Positions 13,201 to 22,530 of a stretch of 64,000 bases of DNA are shown one piece after another. Every line of letters begins with the position of its first letter. Positions within the stretch are counted from its first letter, which is position 1. Under the pieces are notes generated by a model. It worked only from the letters and a program-made list of their open reading frames with translations, did no database searches and was not told where the DNA came from. Source of the DNA: Tridacna crocea (Eukaryota; Mollusca; Bivalvia; Cardiida; Cardiidae); contig OX031058.1 in the NCBI GenBank assembly GCA_943736015.1, positions 17,261,001-17,325,000 on the forward strand, written 5' to 3'. Both the position numbers and the translations under genes were made by a program.

Positions 13201-13337
13201 AAGAAATAGGATATAGTGTTCATGATCAGAGTTCTGGATGTCAGTCCTGGAAAAGTGAAGAAAACTTTGGTGTTTTGGTGTATCGAATATTGCATATCCT
13301 TATACTCTATGTAATAAAAGTGAGCCAAGCTCTATAA
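4009..13337 (+). CDS. Gene 1: somatomedin-B-domain ectodomain protein (molluscan Mth/secretin-receptor-like), exon 2 split by a HINE element
   Basis: Proposed exons are 4009-4207, 6595-6974, 9247-9693 and 12456-13337, joining to an open frame of 635 codons. Residues 1 to about 23 look like a signal peptide. A cysteine cluster at about 40-90 (VNVCGR, TCCK, CDDNCEQRGDCCFP) fits a somatomedin-B fold. Next comes the motif NENCAHCHETGD with W and C, as in ectodomains of molluscan Methuselah/secretin-like receptors, then CRPVYCPTGQ and CPQIELAPDEF, which in that family precede the first membrane helix. There are several N-glycosylation sequons (NVT, NIT, NMT). The chain stops shortly after the point where helix 1 should begin (VLVYRILHILILYV), so no seven-helix part is encoded. 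Exon 2 is interrupted by the element at 6947-9266. If that element is not spliced out, translation stops at 7157. The ligand and role are unknown; it may be secreted or tail-anchored. Confidence 0.7.
4329..4430. mobile_element. Partial TTAA-MITE (family A) in intron 1 of gene 1
   Basis: Carries the central palindrome (GGAGAAAATGCTGGTAACCA) and one arm (GACCTTGAGGAAGAAGCC). The outer ends are missing or too diverged to place. Confidence 0.7.
4431..5329. other. Intron 1 of gene 1, first part
   Basis: No coding signal. It holds a diverged copy of the short GATCAGACTGCAC palindrome family at about 4525-4595 and a dispersed repeat at about 4740-5000 related to 1870-1990. Confidence 0.5.
5330..6265 (-). 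mobile_element. Old HINE-like element, antisense in intron 1
   Basis: Degenerate reverse-complement copies of the 145-bp unit seen at 7030-9200: GTGGCCTCTAGAG, ACTTTTTGATCC, TCGTCCGAGATATCATTG and CATGAGTATCAGACTGAAAA recur about every 145 bp over some six units. It ends near 6265 with the antisense of the element front (ACGACGGACACAGCACGATT, then GCTCACATCGAGCAC). It is far more diverged than the exon 2 element, so it is an older insertion of the same family. Confidence 0.75.
6595..6974 (+). CDS. Gene 1 exon 2, left part
   Basis: Acceptor TTTTCAG ends at 6594 and the first bases AT complete a GAT codon with the last G of exon 1. It encodes the CACDDNCEQRGDCCFP core and the NENCAHCH motif. 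From 6947 the sequence is element-derived and adds SSPEHEVLM in frame before a strong donor, ATG|GTGAGC, at 6975. Confidence 0.65.
6947..9266 (+). mobile_element. HINE (non-autonomous Helentron-like) element inserted in exon 2 of gene 1
   Basis: About 2320 bp. Seen directly: subterminal inverted repeats GCTCACCTGAG (6949-6959) and CTCAGGTGAGC (9228-9238); a front hairpin made of GAGCAC/GTGCTC and GCTCACC/GGTGAGC; a short GTCGTGCGTC-rich tract; a 145-bp tandem array; and a perfect 17-nt terminal hairpin AGGGCCATCATGGCCCT (9245-9261) followed by CTTGT. This layout (subterminal repeats, internal tandem repeats, 3' hairpin, insertion between T residues, no target duplication) is that of Helentron-associated HINEs. 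Removing 6947-9266 rejoins GACATTTT with TTCCGAATTG, matching GACATTTTCTCCGAATTG in gene 2 at the same place, so the ends are well placed. There is no transposase or helicase gene inside. Confidence 0.85.
7030..9200 (+). repeat. 145-bp tandem array inside the HINE element
   Basis: About 15 units with a strict 145-bp spacing (for example GTTGGTCAGGATGTTTGTCT and its variants recur every 145 bp). The first ten or so units are nearly identical; units after about 8460 drift steadily and include small length changes. Since 145 is not a multiple of 3, each unit shifts frame, which generates a ladder of overlapping 71-codon ORFs. These are not genes. Confidence 0.9.
9247..9693 (+). CDS. Gene 1 exon 2, right part
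   Basis: Begins after TTTCAG (9241-9246) near the element's 3' end, phase 0, with seven element-derived residues GHHGPLV, then the host sequence SELLSLAKNPETS. It encodes the CFSGFTLPFYYP and WYRNPFCFLYERG cysteine segments. The exit donor is placed at CTT|GTAGGT (9694) because only that phase joins exon 3 in frame; the alternative TAG|GTACTT at 9698 would not. Confidence 0.65.
9769..10182 (+). mobile_element. Dispersed repeat H, intron 2 of gene 1
   Basis: About 410 bp, bounded by CCTTAAAGGTGCCCTTCAGG and CTACGTAGCCTTTTAAGGG. A second copy lies in reverse orientation at 47842-48251. Absent from the equivalent intron of gene 2. No ORF. Confidence 0.7.
10377..10938 (+). mobile_element. TIR element I, intron 2 of gene 1
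   Basis: Terminal inverted repeats of about 27 bp: ACACTGAAACGAACTTCTAA at the left and GGCCGTTTAGAAGTTCATTT at the right. A second copy lies in reverse orientation at 53887-54464. It has no transposase, so it is a MITE-like element. Absent from gene 2. Confidence 0.75.
11060..11518 (+). mobile_element. Dispersed repeat J, intron 2 of gene 1
   Basis: Contains ATGCTTTCCGGTATGATATC at one end and an inner inverted repeat near the other (GTGAAAGATCG with AATCTTTCATCG, and GTGAACACCAT with GATGGTGTTCAC). A reverse-orientation copy is at 57110-57523. No ORF. Confidence 0.65.
11641..12197 (+). mobile_element. TIR element carrying a broken ZAD-like zinc-finger exon
   Basis: Inverted ends of about 60 bp: CATCTTCGCAAGCCAGGGAT at the left and CCTTGGCTTGCGAAGATG at the right, with CGCTCGCCTCTTT also inverted inside. 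CATGTC flanks both sides (11635-11640 and, three bases off the end, 12201-12206). Gene 2 intron 2 has the uninterrupted TTTTCTTTGTAACATAGG at this place. Between the ends lies a stretch encoding ESCRVCDENL, KSRRSIFNE and, after one stop, YVCSSC (see 11692-11990). Confidence 0.6.
11692..11990 (+). pseudogene. ZAD-like zinc-finger domain fragment (degenerate)
   Basis: The frame reads ESCRVCDENL, about 45 residues with RRSIFNEFFF, then a TAG and YVCSSC. The Cx2C ... Cx2C spacing resembles the zinc-finger-associated (ZAD-like) domain found at the N-terminus of many zinc-finger proteins. The stop between the two cysteine pairs and the missing downstream exons argue for a dead fragment carried by the surrounding TIR element. 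The family call rests only on cysteine spacing. Confidence 0.35.
12456..13337 (+). CDS. Gene 1 exon 3 (last exon)
   Basis: Follows the acceptor TTATTTTCAG at 12455, phase 0, and begins RKHHRRCRPVYCPTG. It encodes a roughly 200-residue mixed region with sequons NRT, NVT and NIT, then LYLCPQIELAPDEF and a second cysteine-containing segment (RICAEEIGY, SSGCQSW). It ends at TAA 13335-13337 after a hydrophobic stretch. An AATAAA lies at 13313-13318, inside the coding end. It is closely similar to exon 3 of gene 2. Confidence 0.75.
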   Translation, partial: RKHHRRCRPVYCPTGQMFDLEGNCVLITNFILMGGRRIVSIQIRLTALGDKKYNRTNFLRLNVTDVEMAIPWPASWRISFLALAHAEGSNITWTPDVMMVLETWQGDLRSNIDEVKLSLSKYIALTIGGIETMFRQTIYHQTIRRFVNTDKIRTTFVFDYVKEIGLIVDLADIDLIIWEELYLSSTYFYNKIMLSKLYLCPQIELAPDEFLLLADQRLLYHLDSGLYFYGREFHLNGNGNITTARICAEEIGYSVHDQSSGCQSWKSEENFGVLVYRILHILILYVIKVSQAL

Positions 13338-13659
13338 AAAGGGGTTCAATGCATCTGCGAAAAGTATCAACAGGCTAAACTGGGTTAGAACTTTGTGCTA
13401 TCGCTGTTGCAGGAAAATTCTATACTTTTACATTTAGTCCTTTGTTCGACAAATTTGGTTTATGGATACATAACTATATGATGACTTTTTAGGTACATTG
13501 CACCATGAAGATCCTTTAAACCCACTTTTCACAGAGCATGCGTCATTTAGTAAAGTAGTAACAGTTCTAAAATATTGCTAAATATTTCCCGAGGACCTAA
13601 AAGGCAAACATAAGACTGACGTTAAAGTTATATTGACTGTACAAATATCGACTGTGGCT

Positions 13660-14010
13660 AGAGTTGCATTATCTTCCGCTAGATGGCATTCTATAAATAC
13701 TCATCTATCTAATTTGGGCATCCTGGGTACAGAACCGAACCACTTTCCTACGCGACAACCGTTGCTTTGAATTTCAAACTAAAATAAATGTTTACTCAAT
13801 AAAACGCTAGGTACCTCGTGCGATTCACTCAGCTATGGGCAGCAGTTTAGATAAATCTGGAGCTGAATCAGGCCTGATTTTTGCTGAAACGTATTGATAA
13901 AAGCCATTTTCTCTAATGCTACTTTATAGCGTGTATTACTACAGTCTCCCCGATATCGGAGGTCGAATCTTCAAAGAATATGACATGCGCAGACAACGCT
14001 AGAGTGGAGG
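13660..14010 (+). repeat. Dispersed repeat K, copy 1
   Basis: Marked by CGCTAGATGGCATTCTATAA, GGGCATCCTGGGTACAGAAC, CTCAATAAAACGCTAG and TTCAAAGAATATGACATGCG. Other copies: 46420-46700 (same strand), 40925-41570 and 52025-52735 (reverse, both interrupted by other elements). Confidence 0.7.
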
Positions 14011-14656
14011 ATAAAGGTGGTGTAACGTTACAATTCAAATACGATAAGAAATGGAAGCAACATGTTCCCTTTTATGTAATTTTAGGTAAAGAGAATGTTT
14101 CAAGGTGAAAATCTCTCGACTTCATCCCTTTTAAACGACCCCCTCCCTCAGAATTCAGGCTTTGAAAACATTGTGGGAAAAGGAAAAAAACTCCTTACAT
14201 GTGGCCTTTGTCTCATTAAACATTCTCCATGTTATTGAAAGGAAATTAGTTTTTTCTTTCCTTCGAATGTATTATCATTATGTTGTTTGAGCTTTGTTTC
14301 AAAGATACTTGTTATAGAGACACTTCTAAAATGACCCGCTCGTCACAACTCGGCCGATTCCGTATCCAGATCTAATTGATCAACGGATCACCTGAGGATT
14401 TCCGAATGTCAGATGATCCTGTATTGCATTCTTTGAAACCTGATACACCGGTCAACTAGTGGTCTCATGAGTCTAGTCCTGCTTTAATAGTGACAGCATT
14501 TTAACAGATTATGAGGAAACAGTAAAACCGTTACAAAGTTAGAGGAGTGTAATTGGTCATATTTTCAATTACGGGAATAATTACATAGCTCAAATGTCTC
14601 CTGAAGGGCACTGTATAGGAGAAGTTAAACTCTCCATATACCATACAACCCTTGAT
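14011..14656. other. Downstream of gene 1, shared with unit 2
   Basis: No gene. The sequence is colinear with 33140-33600 in unit 2 (shared TTCAGGCTTTGAAAACA and GTCACAACTCGGCC) and contains a very diverged family A remnant near 14160-14250. Confidence 0.6.
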
Positions 14657-14885
14657 TTAACTCTTTACCACACAACAAAATTTTAGACTGGTTCGAATTG
14701 AAAGCATTTGCGGACAACAAAATAAAGGTGACTGAAAAATTGGAATTTGATTTGGGAAGGGTAGAAAACACTGTGGGAAAAGGAGAAAATGCTGGTTACC
14801 AGCATTTTCTCCTTTTCCTAAAGTGTTTTCAAAAGGCTTCTTTCTCAGGGGCGTCAAAAGTAGGGATTGTGTGGTAATGGGTTAA
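14657..14885. mobile_element. TTAA-MITE family A, well-preserved copy
   Basis: Reference copy of the commonest element here. It is flanked by TTAA at both ends (14657-14660, 14882-14885), with imperfect inverted ends CTCTTTACCACAC and GTGTGGTAATGGG. The arms contain GACTGGT, TTGAAAGCATTTGC and GGGGCGTCAAAAGTAGGGAT. The centre is a 43-bp palindrome around AATGCTGGTTACCAGCATT flanked by GGAAAAGGAGAA and TTCTCCTTTTCC. The TTAA target suggests mobilisation by a piggyBac-type transposase; none is encoded in the window. Confidence 0.85.
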
Positions 14886-14889
14886 CGAT

Positions 14890-15058
14890 CCCTGAAAAGC
14901 CCTAGAAAATAATTTGGAAGAAAGAGAAAGTCCTGGTTATCAGAATTTTTTCCTTTTCCTAATTTTTTCCCTCCAAGACAAACACCACCGGCTTAATTCT
15001 TTGTTTGCAAATGCTTTCAATTTAGGCATGTCTAAAACAATATTGTCTGGTAAAGATT
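14890..15058. mobile_element. Old family A MITE shared with unit 2
   Basis: Diverged copy (GGTAAAGATTTCAAGG end, AAGACAAACACCACCG arm). The same insertion is at 33640-33800, so it predates the duplication. Confidence 0.55.
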
Positions 15059-15148
15059 TCAAGGTAAATTAAATCCCGCTTCTGGGGGATAATGGTTTCT
15101 TTTGTGTTGTGCAGATTATGTATCTTGGGAGGAATAAAGATATGTGTA

Positions 15149-15377
15149 TTAACTCATTACCACACGACAAAATTTTAGACTGGTCCAAATCAAAAGCATT
15201 TGCAGACGACAAAATAAAGGTGACCGAAAAATTAAAATTTGGTTTGGGAAGGGTAGAAAACACTGCGGGAAAAGGAGAAAATGCTGGTTACCAGCATTTT
15301 CTCCTTTTCCCACAGTGTTTTCAAAAGGCTTCTTTCACAGGGGCGTCAAAAGTAGGGATTGTGTGGTAATGGGTTAA
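15149..15377. mobile_element. TTAA-MITE family A
   Basis: TTAA at 15149-15152 and 15374-15377, intact central palindrome. It has no equivalent in unit 2 and lies only some 90 bp from the older copy at 14890-15058. Confidence 0.85.
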
Positions 15378-15570
15378 TAGAGTTAAAAGGTAAAATAGTG
15401 GCAAAGGTCATCCCGTCTCTAGGGCTTTAAAACGTAGAGTACCATGATAAACAAATGGAACATTTACAGACCGGAAACAAGACCCATGTGTCGTCTGTCA
15501 AAGTAGATAATGACCACGAGAAAATTGTTTTTTCATGGGAAAAGAAAACGGCATGTTGTAATAATTATAT

Positions 15571-15653
15571 ACATCGTCGATTTAATTCAAAAACCTCGTA
15601 ACGACAGCTTGAAACAAGCTGTCGTTACGAGGTTTTAGAAGTAAACGACGACA
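15571..15653. mobile_element. Cruciform MITE family C, copy 1
   Basis: Near-perfect palindrome of about 80 bp: AACCTCGTAACGACAGCTTG against CAAGCTGTCGTTACGAGGTT, with ends ATCGTCGA and ACGACGA. Other copies: 39818-39902, 45066-45128 (split), 46000-46078, 50689-50774. Confidence 0.8.
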
Positions 15654-16081
15654 TGCTTGTCTACAAAATAACTGTCGTGATTTGAACAGTTCTCTCTAGG
15701 CAAATATTGTGGAAACCCCTCTTTGTCGTTGTGGAGAGATAGAATTTGACAAACACCACTTTTTTGATTTCAGATTTTATTTTAGGACATCATTTAGGCA
15801 ATGTAGTATGTGAAATATCTAAATATTATAATCGATAATGTCCTGTTTGGTAATAATAATATCTGCAGAATCTTTCCCTTATAGAAAATGAAAAGATAGT
15901 TGTCAAGGCAGTTCATGTTTTTACGAATAATAGTGGTCGATTCGCATTTAAATGTAAAATAAGGGCTGTGATATTGTACTACCGAAGACAGAATAAATAA
16001 GTTAATATTTCATTTTACCCCTTCATTCTGCTCAATCTCCAATCATTATTCATTTCTACGTAAGTTTCTTTTGCGTAACAA

Positions 16082-16348
16082 ATTTAAAACAAAAATAATT
16101 TTGGAGTATACTATTCGATTTAATATGTATACGAATGAATCGAAGCTGGGTCACCAAGGATGGCCTGACGAAGGGATGGCGCGTTTAACCCCCGCGTAAT
16201 TGTTTTGGAATGACATTAAACGATGATACATGTAAAGTTCTGTAGGCTTTATTCATTTGTATATTAGTTCCTCACCCTAAAACGTAATAACACTTACAGA
16301 AACTTTAAATCGAATAGTATACTCCAAAATTATTTTTGTTTTAAATTT
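16082..16348. mobile_element. MITE with about 42-bp terminal inverted repeats
   Basis: AATAATTTTGGAGTATACTA at the left (about 16094) is inverted at the right as TAGTATACTCCAAAATTATT (about 16312), and the match extends from AAATTTAAAACAAAA to ATTCGATTTAA. The inner 180 bp has no ORF. Confidence 0.8.
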
Positions 16349-17454
16349 CAACTGATCATGAAAACGTCACAGGGTGACACCCAAAAAGAAAGTATACGAC
16401 TGTTACATTGAGAGAAACGTAATGCTTCAAATCTGGGTTCCGAGGATGTCTCAAATAAGCAAATTGTGAAGTGTCGAAACTCATACATTGTGCATAACGT
16501 TTAAAGGATAACCTGATGGTCGTTTGAGGCAACTAACGAAACGAGATTATGCACGAAACTGCACGTTTTGCCAAGGTTTCGGTGACTTCAAAGTACTCGG
16601 AATTATGAGAAAGCTGACATTTACACTGAATCATTAAACCAAATTTACCTATCTTATGTAGCACTAATGATCTGATGTTTCTTTTTTAATATGCTGAATA
16701 AATGGACAAAGTCTCTGTTTTATCTGTCTGTCTGTCTGTCTGTCTGTTTCTCTCTCTCTCTCTCTCTCTCTGTCTCTGTCTGTCTATCTCTCTCTCTGTC
16801 TCTCTTTCTTGTGTATTATAATTAGTTGTATAAGCACATGAATATTTACATTGTAGGGGAGGGTCGATCTCTAAGATATTATAACTTGTGATCCAACCCC
16901 ATTTTCATGTAAACTTGAGTGAAAATAAACATGTTTAAACTAGAGATTTCACTTTTCATTGAATTGGAGAACTCGGAGGGGATATTCTATTTCGTCAGCG
17001 TCCTCAATTTTTGAGACTTTAAACTTTAAAACAGTCATGCCCAAGTTTCCAAGTCCCCTGCCACCGGTCCGCATTACTAATTGGTAATGTTTCCATTCTT
17101 TGAAATACTACATAAATGTACTCTATATATTGAATAAAATATTATAAACATTATTTGTACAGTGTCGTAAACTTATTTGGACAGTGTCGTAAACTCGACT
17201 CCAGAATCAGGTACCCAAATTCAATGAAGAATGACGTTTCTTATCTTAGTTCTAAAGAGATATGTATATTATCATTTGTACGGTCAAGATGCAGTGGACT
17301 TGGAAACTTGTTCACATCTGTGGCAAATTGTGTCTTGCAAGAGTAATATTGCGTGTCCAAAAGTGAAATGTACATAGCAGGTACCTATCCTAGAAGCAGG
17401 CGCATTTTAATTGGTCCTTAAGAAATTGCTTAATTGTTTTACCAATCAACAGAA
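16349..17454. other. Non-genic stretch with a microsatellite
   Basis: No gene seen. It contains a TCTG/TC microsatellite at 16718-16808. The piece near 17270-17340 (GGACTTGGAAACTTGTTCAC) resembles 28060-28130 in unit 2. Confidence 0.5.
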
Positions 17455-17666
17455 TTTTGTACTCAACCAAATTGAGAGTATTTTGCAAACGACAAGTTAT
17501 ACGTAACTAGCTTAAAATATGACCATTGTCATTCGGAAATGTAGAAAACATCGTGGGAAAAGGAGAAAATGCTGATTGCCTGTATTCTCTCCTTTTCCAA
17601 CTATGTTCTGTAAATCCTTTTTCTTCAAGTCCTTTTAAACTCGAGATTGTTTGGTAAGGGATTAAC
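17455..17666. mobile_element. Diverged TTAA-MITE family A
   Basis: Centre GGAAAAGGAGAAAATGCTGA is kept on one side, but the other arm of the palindrome is mutated. It ends TTTGGTAAGGGATTAA. Another partial copy is at about 17990-18110. Confidence 0.6.
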
Positions 17667-18969
17667 ATAGGTTTAACTGTTGTCAGTTTGATCTTTTCAG
17701 CCGGTCTTTGTGTTTATAAATGAAGTATTGATCACAGTTCAAGAGCTTTTAGCTTTTGTTTGTCTGGGAAAAAAAATATCTTCTTTGTGTATAATAATTA
17801 TATTCCCTCTTGACAGCTATTTGAACCATCTAGTTCGGAGCGACAATTGGCAACACTGGGGCAAGACAATCAGAAATTGGATGTTATGAGAGTTTGCTCG
17901 TGTTACCATAATAGACTCTTCCATATAGAATGTTGCTGCAGCCGACAGATTGAACTCTGTTAAAATGGCAGAATTGCCTTTTAAAGTGCAATCATCTTTG
18001 GAAAAGGAGAAAATGCTGGTTTTTAGTCTGTTTACCTTTTCCTACTACGATTAGTCAAATCTGATTTGTTGTCTGTAAATGCTTAACGTTTGGATGAGTA
18101 TAAAGTTTCTTCATGTTGTCTAGGGTTGAGCAATTGTGCTCCACAAAGTGAATGACTCTTTGTGGAACATTCTTATTGTAAACTTTCAGAAGCTAGTACC
18201 TTACTAAACAATCATAGAAGTGTTTTAAGGCAAGGAAACTTTCCATTTTTCCTGTGATATGAAAAACACTGTTTGAATGTGTGCAATTACTTCCACTAAA
18301 CAATCTGCCTTTTTTCCAAACAATATTGTCTAAAGCGAGCTACTATCGGGATCTATGTTATATTTGTTCAAAATAGTCTGTCTAATATCTAACAAAGAGA
18401 ACGATATTTTATCGCTGATCTATATAGCATCATTGAAATTTCAGAATGATTATTCTTCTAGAGGAAATTCACCTGTTAGCTTTCTAATTTATAGACAAGA
18501 CTCGGAGTTGTCATGGGAATTTGTGGCCATTCTTATCGCATCTCGGAAATGCGATAGCTGTGTCAAAGGCTTTAGATATAAATCTTTAAATCTGAATCTC
18601 TCTGAACTGAAATAATCAACGAAACAACTCATCGTTTAGCCATATTTATAGGTTGGCAGTTCAATTCTACATTTAAAACACCGCTATTTCTATATCTGCC
18701 TATGCAGTGGGTTTCCCGGGTAGAAATTCAGTTACTTTGAAGTTTAGAATATTAGCAAGAATTAAAATGAAAAGTTCTCAAAGATTGGCCAGTCGAAACG
18801 GCTCCGGGCTGATCTATTTGATAATTTTTGAAAGTATCGCATTGTAGCTTAAATGCGATCAAAGAGGATATATAGACTACGGTCTGATAGCTATGTCTAT
18901 ATACTCTCTCCAGAAAGATCGTGAGTTGTCTCGATGGGACTGACTCAAGTTCATTTCCACAATTATGAT

Positions 18970-20480
18970 GTCCTACAATATTGTAATGTAAACAAAAGCA
19001 AAGTCTGTATATATATCAAAAACGTAAAAGTAATTGCAACTTCGATTGGGCTATTGCGGGAGAAAAACTAGAAATTGTTGATGAATTTTGTTATTTAGGT
19101 ATTAAATTCTTTAGAACAGGTAGAATGCAAAATGCAGTTAGTACACTAAATGATCAAGCCTTAAAAGCCATGAATAGTTTATTATCTTTATTTAAAAAAG
19201 TTCCAACAGATATTAAAACAAAACTGCTTCTTTTTGACAATATGGTATCTCCAATTTTGCTGTATGCAGCTGAGGCTTGGGGTGGGGGGGGGGGTTATAG
19301 CTTAAAATCTATTGACAGAATACATATGAAATTTTTAAAGAAAATTTTAGGTGTAAGCCCTCTAACCCCAAACTTCGCTGTGTACGGAGAACTTGGGAGA
19401 TATCCAATGTCACTTTTGGGGCTGGAAAAGTCAATTAAATATTATTTAAAAATCAAAAATAATAGAATGCCACTTATTCATACAATATTTAATGAAAATT
19501 GCAATATTCAAATTGCTAGTAGAAATGCTTTTAGCTGGTCTAAAAAAATCAAGGAAAATTTAGATAAAACTTGATATTCATATATTTGGACAAGATATAA
19601 CATAGATGATTTTAATTTTGTATTCAAACATATTCAAAGAAGACTTCGTTATGGTTTCATGAAAGAATGGCACATTCGGCCCGCACTTGTGTAAAATCAG
19701 AATATTATTGTAATTACAAAACGAATTTCGAATTTGAAAATTATTTAACAAATATAAGGGATGAAACACTAAGAAAAACTCTGACACGCTTTAGACTTGC
19801 CTCGCATAAGCTTGTGATAGAAACTGGGAGAGTCCAAAATATTGATAGACAAGATCGACTTTGCAGACTATGCAACAATAATAGAATAAGATCAGAATAT
19901 CACTTTTAATGTGTTTGTCCAAAATATTGCGAATTTAGATCAAAATACTTAAATATTCATTGGTTTACAATTGTTAAATTTAATAGAATTAGGTCATCTG
20001 AAAAAAGAAAAATCCAAGTAAATACTGCAAAATTCATCAAAAGGGCACTTGATTTACGAAAGACCTTTTTAAATAATGTTTGATATTATTGATCCTTATC
20101 TTGCTGATTATATTAAAATGAATGCAACTTTCAAGCCAGAGTACAAACCCTAATGATGCTATTTCTGTTTATTATTATTATTATTATAATTATTATTATT
20201 GAAGAAAAATAAAATACGTTCTAATCGGACAATATAGATCCCAGATCAGACTACACGGTCTGTGCCGTCTGATCTTGATCTACAATGTCTAGAAAAGGTC
20301 ATTCAAATATGCTTAGTTTCCTTAGGGTTAATACTTCTGTAGTTGCGATATTTTTTCTTTTCAGATTTTTTTGTATTGTATTTGTAAATATTTATTCCAT
20401 ATTTCATGTTAAATTTTTGTAAATGGTCAATGGCAAAATTTTATTTGCCGAGCACCAAATAAAGTCATTTGAGTTGAGTT
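18970..20480 (+). pseudogene. LINE 3' end: reverse-transcriptase C-terminal remnant
   Basis: Broken ORF2 of a non-LTR retrotransposon. Readable pieces are VNKSKVCI, EIVDEFCYLGIKFF, ALKAMNSLLSLFKK and LLLFDNMVSPILLYAAEAWG, then IDRIHMKFLKKILGV, and finally the cysteine knuckle RLCRLCNNNRIRSEYHF with CVCPKYCEF. Frameshifts and stops (for example at 19574 and 19907) separate them. A run of glycines comes from a G-rich slip at about 19280. The 3' end has TTA repeats (20170-20205) and AATAAAGTCATTTGAGTTGA. It is 5'-truncated and absent from unit 2, so it inserted after the duplication. A short MITE (20229-20295) sits in its 3' UTR. Confidence 0.8.
20229..20295. mobile_element. Short palindromic MITE family D, inside the LINE tail
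   Basis: Imperfect hairpin with CAGATCAGACTACACGG against CCGTCTGATCTTGATC. Same family as 50538-50602. Other diverged copies are near 4525, 20571, 23895, 37065, 40059, 40730, 49400, 50335 and 53410. Confidence 0.65.
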
Positions 20481-20570
20481 TAGTTGAATATTTAATACAA
20501 CTTCCTCCATATGGAAACACTAAATAAATATGTAAACTCATGGACTGTTAGGCACGACTCACCGACCTTT

Positions 20571-20642
20571 TGTGGACAGAATAGATACAGATCAGACTGC
20601 ACATTTTGTGCAGTATGATCATGGATCTACACTGCCCGATAA
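20571..20642. mobile_element. Short palindromic MITE family D
   Basis: CAGATCAGACTGCACA against TGTGCAGTATGATCATGG, outer ends TGTGGACAG and CACTGCCCGAT. A diverged relative lies at 37065-37122 in unit 2. Confidence 0.6.
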
Positions 20643-20689
20643 GGAGATACCATTACCCAAAACATAAAATAGCAATATTTGGGCTTTTA

Positions 20690-22530
20690 ATGTCTAATGG
20701 TAAATTTCTTTTTAGCTATTTATCAACAAAAGGGTTCACGGTTTTATGAATACTTGTCTCTGCTATCTTCATCATCAGCTACCCCTTCTCCAGCCGATTA
20801 AAATCAGACTTGTCCCAATCAAAAAGCAGTCGCAAATGAAGGAAAAGATAATTTGGGTAATAATGTCGAAAGAAAGGCATTTTTTGTTACTGGTGACTGC
20901 TTGTCTTGCCAAAAATTTTTCAGATGATGTCAATTGCGGTGGTATTAGTAATAAATACAATCTTTTTGATCTGTACGATGAAATGAAACTAGGCGGGGCC
21001 CAGCCATACCAATGTCTTCATCACTCGCTATCACGTTCCATACATGGATGTTGAAAGGGATCGAAATGACAAAGTAACGTCGTCCGGAGTATGAAAAAGG
21101 AAAAATTATCAGAATCAACAAAGACAGGGTTTAAACTCATAGTGATTACCATCAGTTTAACATTACAACGGACTGTTTAATACATAAGCAGAATAATCCT
21201 GGCAGCAGATCACTCCATTTCCCAGAATGTCTTTCTCGATGGGTTAAATGTCACAGGTAAATGAGAATCTTGAAGAAAGTGTTAAAAATGATGACCGTTA
21301 ACTGTCCAATGACCTTTCCTCCTCAATCGCCTACTCTTCAGTCCATAGCCAAAATCCGATTTCCTTCATTGTATACATCAGACCTGTGTACTCGAACAGA
21401 TTACAATATCATTCTTAATTGACTTTCTCAGGCTTTTGTTTAAATTCTTGAAATAACACAATTTCTAATTGGCTAAATTGTAAGGTTGAATCAGTCAGAA
21501 AGTGCACTTTTCTTCTAAAAATGAGAAGACTAAGAATAATTAATGTTAGGAAATAGGGGCCATAATGATGATTTCCAGGAGAAAAGGATAAAGGTTCACC
21601 TTTTCTTTCTCGTCTACTTGCCTCAATCCGTACCATCCCTTCTGTCGAAGTACTTAACATTAATGAATAAATGTTGATGATCCATATTCAAGAGTTTCCT
21701 TCAAAACAAATTTGTTTCCGGAAAGAATTAGCTACAACTGACTTTGCAGCTTAACTTTCTACACCAAAGTTCATACAATTTGACGGAAAATTTATCATAG
21801 TGATTACCTCGTAAAAGTAGGGAAAAATAAGAACTGTTTATGCTGTATTCTTGATTCAAAAGATATGTTTGTGCTACATAGTTACATTCTAACACTAAAT
21901 TTATACCCGTTACCAATTTATTTCAGTAGGTAACTCTGTTACTCTAACCTACCGTATCTTTCAACGACTCATTATGGTAAAAAGAGAAAATGCTGGTATC
22001 CACCATTTTCTCATTTTACAATAATGTTTTCCACCTTTTCTGTAGAGGATCTTTTTACGTCTAATTTGCCATCTGCAAATGCTTCCAATTTCGAGCAGTC
22101 AGAACTTTACGTTGTCTACTGAAGAGATAAGCAACCGTGGTTATCATCATTCAGACAGTTTTCCAACATTTAATGATTTCGTAGTTATTGTTGGTACTGA
22201 ATCAACAAGTCCATCAAGCAACTCTAGAGAACGAATTAGTTGTAGGGAGTTTGATAAGTAATGTTCAAAGAAATAGCAAATGTTACCCCAAGGATCATAA
22301 ATGACTTTCTTTCTTTTTTGGAAAGTATAATTCAGTAATATATGGGTCAATTTGATGCCGCTCATACTAAACAGAGTTCTTGAGGAAATAACTAAGTAGG
22401 TTAACTGGTTTTCACCTCTAAAAGAACATAATTAAGCCATGCTATGACAGACGGAGTTTTATACATCCCTGTGATGTGTAATCATAAAATCCAAAGAACA
22501 TATTTAATTTCTGAAAACTGACAAAAGTAT
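20690..22530. other. Right part of unit 1, non-coding
   Basis: Colinear with about 37190-39285. ORFs here are not conserved between the units, which argues against coding. It contains diverged MITEs, including a fold-back at 21420-21560 related to 55590-55799 and an old family A copy at about 21960-22125 shared with unit 2. Confidence 0.55.

Larger units (their letters stand above)
2285..22530. repeat. Segmental duplication, unit 1
   Basis: Colinear with 26045-39285. Anchors include 2300/26085 (AACAGAAGACC), 2812-3048/26541-26772, exon 1 of the gene (4009/27581), exon 2 (6595/30223), exon 3 (12456/32023), 14340/33345 (GTCACAACTCGGCC), 18360-18600/36290-36520, 20690-21050/37190-37540 and 22380-22440/39150-39210. 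It is about 7 kb longer than unit 2 because of later insertions. The boundaries are judged by eye where similarity fades. Confidence 0.8.

Noticed and set aside
18355..18615. 86-codon ORF
   Set aside because: The colinear stretch in unit 2 (36290-36520) has stops and length changes, so the frame is not conserved.
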